Below, piece after piece: positions 5,016 through 9,772 of a stretch of 9,772 nt of DNA. Numbering within the stretch: position 1 is the first letter of the stretch; the number at the start of each line of letters is the position of its first letter. The stretch is from positions 1 through 9,772 of the forward strand of contig DAOJ01000024.1 in assembly GCA_002502365.1 (NCBI GenBank), given 5' to 3'. Both the position numbers and the translations under genes were made by a program. The DNA is from Euryarchaeota archaeon UBA106 (lineage in GTDB: Archaea > Thermoplasmatota > Poseidoniia > Poseidoniales > Thalassarchaeaceae). The notes beneath the pieces are model-generated. The model did not search any database. It had not been told where the DNA came from and worked only from the letters and a program-made list of their open reading frames with translations.

Positions 5016-6827
5016 TTAATCTTGTTTTGAAGCCATACCTGTTTGAACCGACCATAGTCTAGAATAGAGTCCGTCGGAATCTACCAAATTCTCATGAGTA
5101 CCTAACTCAGTAATTTGACCAGATTCCAAAACCGCAATCTTGTCAGCATTACGAACGGTAGAAAGCCGGTGAGCGATGATAATTGTTGTTCGATCTGAGG
5201 ATATTCGCTCAATAGATCGTTGTAAAGCAGCTTCAGTCTCATTATCGACATTGCTTGTGGCTTCATCAAAAACAAGAATGGGTGCATCTTTCAGAACCGC
5301 TCTGGCAATTGCTAATCTTTGACGCTGGCCTCCTGAAAGCCTGTGCCCATCTTCACCAATATCAGTCTCCCAGCCTTTAGGCAATTCATCAATGAAATTA
5401 GTTGCTTCAGCAATCTTTGCCGCTTCTATCAATTCTACTTCAGAAGCACTAGGTCGGCCGTAGAGAATATTTTCACGAACGCTTCCCGGAAACAAAGTCG
5501 TATTTTGTGAAACTAATGAAATGGAGCCTCTCAATGATTGTAATTTTAACTCCGTGACATCATTCCCGTCTAATTTCACATTACCTTTCAAAGGGTCATG
5601 GAAGCGAAGAAGCAAGCCAACAAGTGTGGTCTTTCCTGATCCAGTACTACCAACTAATCCAACTGTTTCTCCTGCTTTGATATTTAGAGAAATGCCAGTT
5701 AAAACTGACTCTCTATCAGGGTAGGAAAAATCTACTGCATCGAAGTTAATGTCACCTCTGACGACATCAAGTTCCACATCACCTTCAACCAAACCAATGG
5801 GTGTGTCTAACAAATCAAGCACTCTGTCTGTTGATGCCATTGCTCTTTGATACAAATCGAAGGTTTGTCCAAGTCTAGTTAGAGGCCATAGTAGTCTTTG
5901 AGTGATGAATACGATAACAGAATATGCCCCAATCGATAGCGAACCCTCTAGGGCTAACCATCCTCCGACTAGCATATTCGCTGTAAATGCAAACAAAATC
6001 GCCATACGGATTAATGGAACGAAAGATGCCGAGAGGCGAATCGCATCCCTGTTTGCATCTCTATAGGAACGCGAAGCAACGCCTACCCTATCCACTTCTC
6101 TCTGTTCAGCGGTGAATGATTTGATAGTTGTAATTCCGCTTAGATTATTGTTCAATAGAGCGTTAAGGTCTCCTACCTCTTTGCGAACCTTAGCATAACG
6201 AACACCAATTCTTCGTTGGAAAATAAACGAACCACCAACGATTATTGGAATTGGTAAAATTGCATATATTGCCACTTCTGGAGCGAGGAATAGCATAACT
6301 CCTCCCACTACTACTACTGTGGTTGCAACCTGAAGTAGGTCATTTGCTCCTTGGTCCAGAAATCTCTCTAATTGATTGACATCATCATTCATTATGGCCA
6401 TTAATCCACCAGTAGTTTGGCCAGAAAACCACTGCATCTCGAGATTCTGAATATGCTCATATGCATCCATTCTCAATTCATGTTGGGCATTTTGAGCAAG
6501 ATTTCTCCATAAAACCCCGAACCAATATTCGAATAATGATTCGAGAACCCACACCACAACAGTTACTGCTACTAAAATTAGGAACTGATCGTATGGATCA
6601 GGATAGCCAAAATCGGCTAACATAGAATCTTCCTGATAGGTTACAACATCAATTGCCATACCTATGAGAATAGGTGGAGCAAGGTCCCAGAACTTGTTCA
6701 TTATTGAGCAAAATGATGCTAGCCATACCTGCCATCGATATTCTCTCAAGTGCTCTAACAAGCGCAGAAGAGGATGGCCGCTCTTGGACACATTACTCGG
6801 TGCCGGGCGAAGGTGTTTGAATATCAC
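5016..6827 (-). CDS. ABC exporter, fused membrane and ATPase domains (ABCB/MsbA-like)
   Basis: This 603-residue half-transporter has an N-terminal six-helix exporter domain (about 30-335) and a C-terminal ATPase (about 358-600). ATPase motifs are all intact: Walker A GSTGSGKT at 393-400, Q-loop Gln441, signature LSGGQ at 497-501, Walker B ILVFDE at 517-522 and H-loop His553. It should work as a homodimer exporting a hydrophobic substrate, such as a lipid, drug or peptide. MsbA/BmrA-type proteins are the closest relatives by layout, but substrate is not readable from sequence. The start is GTG at 6825-6827, 11 bases after the lipoprotein stop; no ATG or good ribosome-binding site is nearby, so the exact start is less certain. 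Tight spacing to the lipoprotein upstream and the thioesterase downstream indicates a single operon. Confidence 0.93.
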   Translation of the reverse strand: MIFKHLRPAPSNVSKSGHPLLRLLEHLREYRWQVWLASFCSIMNKFWDLAPPILIGMAIDVVTYQEDSMLADFGYPDPYDQFLILVAVTVVVWVLESLFEYWFGVLWRNLAQNAQHELRMDAYEHIQNLEMQWFSGQTTGGLMAIMNDDVNQLERFLDQGANDLLQVATTVVVVGGVMLFLAPEVAIYAILPIPIIVGGSFIFQRRIGVRYAKVRKEVGDLNALLNNNLSGITTIKSFTAEQREVDRVGVASRSYRDANRDAIRLSASFVPLIRMAILFAFTANMLVGGWLALEGSLSIGAYSVIVFITQRLLWPLTRLGQTFDLYQRAMASTDRVLDLLDTPIGLVEGDVELDVVRGDINFDAVDFSYPDRESVLTGISLNIKAGETVGLVGSTGSGKTTLVGLLLRFHDPLKGNVKLDGNDVTELKLQSLRGSISLVSQNTTLFPGSVRENILYGRPSASEVELIEAAKIAEATNFIDELPKGWETDIGEDGHRLSGGQRQRLAIARAVLKDAPILVFDEATSNVDNETEAALQRSIERISSDRTTIIIAHRLSTVRNADKIAVLESGQITELGTHENLVDSDGLYSRLWSVQTGMASKQD

Positions 6828-6838
6828 CGTGAATGAAA

Positions 6839-7888
6839 TCAGGACTGGACCTGAGTATCAGTCCAGGAATTGGCCCAATTGTCAAAAGTTCGAATCTCTA
6901 CATCTAATGTAGAATTCGTTCGAATTTCATAATAATCCGAGGCTGAAAAATATCCATCACCTGAATAATCCCAATAAATGAACTCCCACCAATCCCCATT
7001 CGAGTCAGTTTGGTTTGATGACAAGTCTGCAAGATTAAACTCTGCAATTGTTGATTCCGACTCGATAACATGGAACGTTAACTCAGCCGCATCTATCTCT
7101 GAAGTGAATCCGAGTGGAACGTAACCCGCCCAGATAGTGCTACCATCTCCCAATTGCAGGGCCTGATCGATATTGAATTCTATTGGTGCTCGAGGTAAAT
7201 CTGATTGAAGTGCCAAATCTACTTCATCTCCTCTTTCAATTTTCAAAACAAAAGTAGAGCCATCATTTCCGTACAATTCGACACCGATGATTTCCGGAGG
7301 CATGCCTTTCAGTACTAGGATTATTGTATGAGTTTCATTATCAGCACTGGCAACTTGTTCTAGTGATTGTAAATCATGAGTTATCATCCAATCCAATCCT
7401 AAGATTGTTGTTGTATCGAATCCAAAGGAGGGCCATATCCCATCGGGTTCTTCTGTGGCCTGCTGAGCTAAATCATAGAATGGGTCTTTGTAGTTTGGAA
7501 TCTGATCTCTACCTTCATGCCATACATTACCTATCCTGAAATTAGTTTTTTCAGTACCATCAATGACTTCTGTATCAATAGCAATTGTTCCCAAATTAAA
7601 TCTCATTGCGATTGAACGCAAATTCTTTTCATCATCTTTTGCTACATCCCAATGGATTTCTCCTTGTTGAGTTTCAGTTTCATAGGTTGTTGTAGATTTG
7701 ACTCTCAATTTTGAGTTCTGAGAAGCCATTAACAAGACATCGAGTGAATCTTGGTTAGATAGTAAATCATTGAGAAGAGAGCTGTCATAGGGGAAACAAT
7801 CTGTCCCTTCACAAGTTTCAATGGGAACTTCGAGGCAACCTGCGGTGCTTGCTGTCAGCAATAACAGTACCAGCACCACTGACCTCAT
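6839..7888 (-). CDS. Secreted lipoprotein with EF-hand-like calcium loop, unknown family
   Basis: The 349-residue protein has a short hydrophobic signal (residues 4-15) followed by a lipobox T-A-G-C, with Cys18 as the likely lipid-anchored residue. Cys26 and Cys31 (CEGTDC) are the only other cysteines and may form a disulfide. The rest is beta-rich and faintly recalls LolA/LppX-type lipid-binding proteins, but I would not assign a family. Near the C-terminus, residues 307-318 (DYSGDGYFSASD) fit a calcium-binding loop with Asp1, Ser3, Asp5, Gly6, Ser9 and Asp12 positions. Such D-x-S-G-D-G loops are common in secreted proteins of marine euryarchaea. The ATG at 7886-7888 has no ribosome-binding site; a TATA-like element lies upstream. 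The exporter gene follows 11 bases later, so the lipoprotein may work on the outer face with it. Confidence 0.82.
   Translation of the reverse strand: MRSVVLVLLLLTASTAGCLEVPIETCEGTDCFPYDSSLLNDLLSNQDSLDVLLMASQNSKLRVKSTTTYETETQQGEIHWDVAKDDEKNLRSIAMRFNLGTIAIDTEVIDGTEKTNFRIGNVWHEGRDQIPNYKDPFYDLAQQATEEPDGIWPSFGFDTTTILGLDWMITHDLQSLEQVASADNETHTIILVLKGMPPEIIGVELYGNDGSTFVLKIERGDEVDLALQSDLPRAPIEFNIDQALQLGDGSTIWAGYVPLGFTSEIDAAELTFHVIESESTIAEFNLADLSSNQTDSNGDWWEFIYWDYSGDGYFSASDYYEIRTNSTLDVEIRTFDNWANSWTDTQVQS
6845..6866. repeat. Inverted repeat at the lipoprotein 3' end
   Basis: CTGGAC at 6845-6850 and GTCCAG at 6861-6866 are perfect inverted copies with a 10-base spacer; an alternative pairing uses GGACTG (6842-6847) with CAGTCC (6859-6864). 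It lies in the last codons before the stop, just ahead of the exporter start. It might tune read-through or message stability between the two genes, but being within coding sequence it may be chance. Confidence 0.3.
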
Positions 7889-7902
7889 TGTACTGAATGC
7901 TG

Positions 7903-7924
7903 TAGCCTATTGCTGATGAGGCTA
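7903..7924. promoter_or_regulatory. Inverted repeat TAGCCT-N10-AGGCTA, operator candidate
   Basis: TAGCCT at 7903-7908 and AGGCTA at 7919-7924 form a perfect inverted pair with a 10-base spacer, so half-site centres are 16 bases apart. It lies between the TATA-like element and the start codon of the lipoprotein, where a dimeric helix-turn-helix repressor would block transcription. It could also form a hairpin in the leader. The regulator is unknown. Confidence 0.4.
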
Positions 7925-7935
7925 TTCTATTTATG
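7924..7935 (-). promoter_or_regulatory. Candidate TATA box for the lipoprotein-exporter operon
   Basis: The minus strand reads CATAAATAGAATAGC across 7935-7921. A start about 25 bases downstream would lie near 7903, leaving a leader of about 15 bases before the ATG at 7888. The inverted repeat 7903-7924 abuts it. Assignment rests on base composition and distance. Confidence 0.35.
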
Positions 7936-8022
7936 TCAAACAAAACCAACAAAATTGCATACAAATTCACCCTCACATCACATGCGTCGCCACTAAATGG
8001 AGAATATATCACGCATTAAGCG

Positions 8023-8030
8023 AAAGGAGG
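8023..8030 (+). promoter_or_regulatory. Strong ribosome-binding site that decides the NAD kinase start
   Basis: AAAGGAGG ends 8 bases before the ATG at 8039. It lies inside the longer open frame that starts with the ATG at 7997, which has no such site, so the shorter 290-residue protein is preferred. Confidence 0.75.
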
Positions 8031-8038
8031 CTTGGGAG

Positions 8039-8911
8039 ATGGACAACATCCTTGTAGTTTACAAGAAGAATTTCGAAGAAGTTCACGACCAAGCATTAGA
8101 GTCAATACGAAATGAATTAGACACAATAGTCTCTGAACGAGGAATTAGTGTTGATTATTCTGCCCGAGAAACAGTTAGGCGGGCAGATTTTATCCAATCT
8201 GATTTAGTAGTAGTTTTAGGCGGCGATGGAACTCTAACTTCAATCGCTCATTCTGTTGATTCAGACACTCCTGTTATGGGAGTTAATTCACATCCAAGGT
8301 CAGAGGATGAAGAAGGATCCTATGGATTCTACATGGGCAGTGACCCGACTAATTTTCCTTCAGATATACGAGCTGCAATAGATGGTAATGCTATTGTTAA
8401 CCGACTACCAAGATTGCAAGCAGAAATCGAAACAACAAGCGGAAATACAATTCGATGCGACCCCGCCTTAAACGACCTCTTGATTGCAAATACACACCAA
8501 TACCAGCCTTCGAAATATAGATTGCAAAGAGGCAAGGATTTGGATTGCAAACAATATTCCTCGGGTTGCCTTTTCTCCACATTCCTCGGCCAAGGAGCCT
8601 GGTTCAGACATGTTGTAGATATTGAAGGCACCAAATTCCCACTATCAGAGATTGACAATCACTATCTTTTTGTCGCTCGAGATTTGCCTCGATCGGAAAG
8701 GAAAGACGATGGCTCATACTGGAAATGGACTGAAGAATCAACCATCATGACTAGCGATATGCACCGAGGTTATGTGGTCAGTGATGGCTGGGATGAAACC
8801 CATTTCACTCGTGGCTCAACAATTACAATCGATATTCAAGGACCTGAATTACAACTTCTCACATTTAGAAGCACGATGTTAGATCGAGTTGCAAATTGGC
8901 TAACTGCCTAA
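8039..8911 (+). CDS. NAD(+) kinase, NADK2-like branch
   Basis: The predicted 290-residue cytosolic enzyme phosphorylates NAD to NADP using ATP. The hallmark GGDGT is at 61-65 (VVVLGGDGTLTSIA). Next come GVNSHPRSEDEEGSYGF (81-97), reminiscent of the GVNTDP-x-RSEG stretch of mitochondrial-type NADK2 enzymes, and the Asn-Asp pair at 145-146 (PALNDLLIA). The block SSGCLFSTFLGQGAW (174-188) matches the SSG-x-x-x-ST-x-x-G segment. The C-terminal domain is beta-rich as in the family. I take the start at the ATG at 8039, which has AAAGGAGG 8 bases upstream; an in-frame ATG at 7997 adds 14 residues without a ribosome-binding site. It is divergent from the lipoprotein and ends one base before the stop of the convergent amino-acid transport ATPase. 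Assignment to kinase is firm; branch is from memory. Confidence 0.87.
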   Translation: MDNILVVYKKNFEEVHDQALESIRNELDTIVSERGISVDYSARETVRRADFIQSDLVVVLGGDGTLTSIAHSVDSDTPVMGVNSHPRSEDEEGSYGFYMGSDPTNFPSDIRAAIDGNAIVNRLPRLQAEIETTSGNTIRCDPALNDLLIANTHQYQPSKYRLQRGKDLDCKQYSSGCLFSTFLGQGAWFRHVVDIEGTKFPLSEIDNHYLFVARDLPRSERKDDGSYWKWTEESTIMTSDMHRGYVVSDGWDETHFTRGSTITIDIQGPELQLLTFRSTMLDRVANWLTA

Positions 8912-8912
8912 A

Positions 8913-9665
8913 TCACAAAATTTGTTCTAGGAACAACTTGGTTCTATCGTGTGTTGGGTTGTCGAAGAACTCGTGAGGTGTGTTTTCCTCAATTAAGTGA
9001 CCTTCATCGAATAAGATACAGCGATCTGCAACTTCCTTCGCGAATCCCATTTCGTGAGTTACAACAATCATCGTGATATCTCTTCGAGCTAAGTCCTTCA
9101 TCACATCAAGCACTTCCTTAATCATCTCAGGGTCAAGAGCGCTTGTTGGTTCGTCAAACAGCATAATCTTTGGATCCATTGCCAAAGCCCTAGCAATTGC
9201 AACACGCTGTTGTTGACCTCCAGAAAGACCGCTTGGATACTTGAATGCCTGCTCAGGAATTCCGACTCTTTCTAGTAATTCCATTGCCTTGTCTTCAGCA
9301 TCCCTCTTTGTCATACCCTTGACTTTCATAGGTGCTAGAGTTATGTTTTCCATAATTGTAAGGTGAGGGAAGAGGTTGAATTGTTGGAAAACGAATCCTA
9401 CTTCCGACCTTACGTACTTCAAATCGGCAACAGTAGTATCCTCGTCAATAGTAATTCCATCGATTTTTATCGTTCCACCACTATGAGGTTGAAGACGGTT
9501 TAGAGTACGGATGTAAGTTGATTTACCAGAACCAGAGGGACCTAGAATAACGATAATCTCACCCCTCTTTACCTTAATATCCACGCCTTTCAATGCCCAA
9601 AAGTCTCCAAAGTTTACTTTCACGCCTTCTGTCTCAATAATGTAGTCTTCTGAACTATCACTCAT
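8913..9665 (-). CDS. glnQ: Polar amino-acid ABC transporter ATPase (GlnQ-type)
   Basis: The 250-residue ATPase powers uptake of polar amino acids with a permease and a binding protein. All motifs are intact: Walker A GPSGSGKST (42-50), Q-loop in FVFQQFNLFPHLT (91-103), signature LSGGQ (147-151), Walker B IMLFDEPTSALDP (167-179) and H-loop His204 in VVTHEMGFAKEVADR. The QQFNLFPH and THEMGFA blocks are specific to the GlnQ/HisP/ArtP subgroup, and the length is typical. The ATG at 9663-9665 overlaps the stop of the upstream permease (ATGA), with a strong GGAGGTGA site 6 bases before it, so the two are translationally coupled. Which amino acid is carried (glutamine, glutamate, arginine or other) cannot be told. 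The substrate-binding protein is not in the window. Confidence 0.95.
   Translation of the reverse strand: MSDSSEDYIIETEGVKVNFGDFWALKGVDIKVKRGEIIVILGPSGSGKSTYIRTLNRLQPHSGGTIKIDGITIDEDTTVADLKYVRSEVGFVFQQFNLFPHLTIMENITLAPMKVKGMTKRDAEDKAMELLERVGIPEQAFKYPSGLSGGQQQRVAIARALAMDPKIMLFDEPTSALDPEMIKEVLDVMKDLARRDITMIVVTHEMGFAKEVADRCILFDEGHLIEENTPHEFFDNPTHDRTKLFLEQIL
8922..8936 (-). terminator. Possible hairpin terminator at the 3' end of the ATPase gene
   Basis: TTGTTC and GAACAA form a 6-bp perfect stem with a 3-base loop inside the last codons of the ATPase gene. On the minus strand it is followed by ATTTTG and the TGA stop, a short T run. The convergent NAD kinase gene ends only one base from this gene, so any terminator here must sit in coding sequence. 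The T run is short and archaeal termination often needs only T stretches, so this is tentative. Confidence 0.25.
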
Positions 9666-9772
9666 GCTATTTCACCTCCACCTTCCTTGACTAAGCCAAG
9701 GTTTTTCTCGATTCCCATCGAGAGTCTAGAAAGATAGAATGCGAATACCCAGAATACAATCGCTGTAACATA
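9662..9772 (-). CDS. C-terminus of polar amino-acid ABC permease (partial)
   Basis: An open minus-strand frame enters at the window edge and stops with TGA at 9662-9664, giving 36 residues. They form a final hydrophobic helix (YVTAIVFWVFAFYLSRLSMG) and a short polar tail (IEKNLGLVKEGGGEIA). The hydrophobic helix followed by L-S-x-x-x-(I)-E-(K/R) is how GlnP/HisM-type permeases end. The stop overlaps the ATPase start as ATGA and the ribosome-binding site for the ATPase lies within its last codons. The bulk of the gene is outside the window. Confidence 0.8.
   Translation of the reverse strand, partial: YVTAIVFWVFAFYLSRLSMGIEKNLGLVKEGGGEIA
9672..9679 (-). promoter_or_regulatory. Strong ribosome-binding site of the GlnQ-type gene
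   Basis: The minus strand reads GGAGGTGA here, 6 bases before the ATG at 9665, and sits inside the end of the permease gene. It supports this start and translational coupling. Confidence 0.8.

Noticed and set aside
7997..8038. Upstream ATG start for NAD kinase adding 14 residues
   Set aside because: No ribosome-binding site, and the added peptide contains the strong site AAAGGAGG used by the internal ATG at 8039.
8329..8658. 109-codon minus-strand frame inside the NAD kinase gene
   Set aside because: The plus-strand frame carries GGDGT and the Asn-Asp motif; the minus frame has no recognisable pattern.
1..9772. CRISPR array, insertion sequence, tRNA or rRNA
   Set aside because: No regularly spaced repeats, terminal inverted repeats with transposase, cloverleaf or rRNA-like stretch was seen on either strand by eye.

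Overview
The window most likely comes from a marine planktonic euryarchaeon of the Poseidoniales type (Marine Group II, or a close relative). This is an inference. The genes are compact and moderately AT-rich. Several starts lack a Shine-Dalgarno sequence while others carry a good GGTG/GGAGG-type one, as in archaea that mix leaderless and leadered transcripts. A small secreted lipoprotein carries a D-x-S-x-D-G calcium-loop motif, and the metabolic genes are of bacterial type. No rRNA, tRNA or ribosomal protein is present to settle the taxonomy.

Layout, left to right. A partial integral-membrane protein resembling the C-terminus of a TauE/SafE-type exporter ends at 177 (+). It converges with a small DUF2061 membrane protein (185-451, -). 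Next is a long run of minus-strand genes, in transcription order: lipoprotein (7888-6839), ABCB-type ABC exporter (6827-5016), PaaI-like hotdog thioesterase (5006-4590), two unrecognised small membrane proteins (4539-4207 and 4181-3945), a YuaF/NfeD-like membrane protein (3888-3289), a flotillin (3204-1813) and a bacterial-type acetyl-CoA acetyltransferase (1741-509). A NAD kinase of the NADK2-like branch is transcribed divergently from the lipoprotein (8039-8911, +). It meets a GlnQ-type polar amino-acid ABC ATPase tail to tail (9665-8913, -), with one base between the stop codons. The ATPase follows, with an ATGA overlap, the 3' end of its permease gene (9662-9772, partial).

How the genes may fit together. 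The YuaF/NfeD plus flotillin pair is a known membrane-organising module in bacteria; here two tiny membrane proteins of unknown function sit immediately upstream of it on the same strand. The lipoprotein, exporter and thioesterase are tightly packed (11 and 9 bases apart) and probably form one transcript. The flotillin and thiolase have longer leaders (84 and 71 bases) containing perfect hairpins or direct repeats that look regulatory. The region is gene-dense, with no mobile element, CRISPR array or RNA gene seen and no gene-free stretch over about 150 bases.

The parts most worth following up are the two small membrane proteins beside the flotillin module, the lipoprotein-exporter pair, the operator-like repeats before the thiolase and lipoprotein genes, and the hairpin before flotillin. 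Nothing here is clearly a new defence or mobile system.
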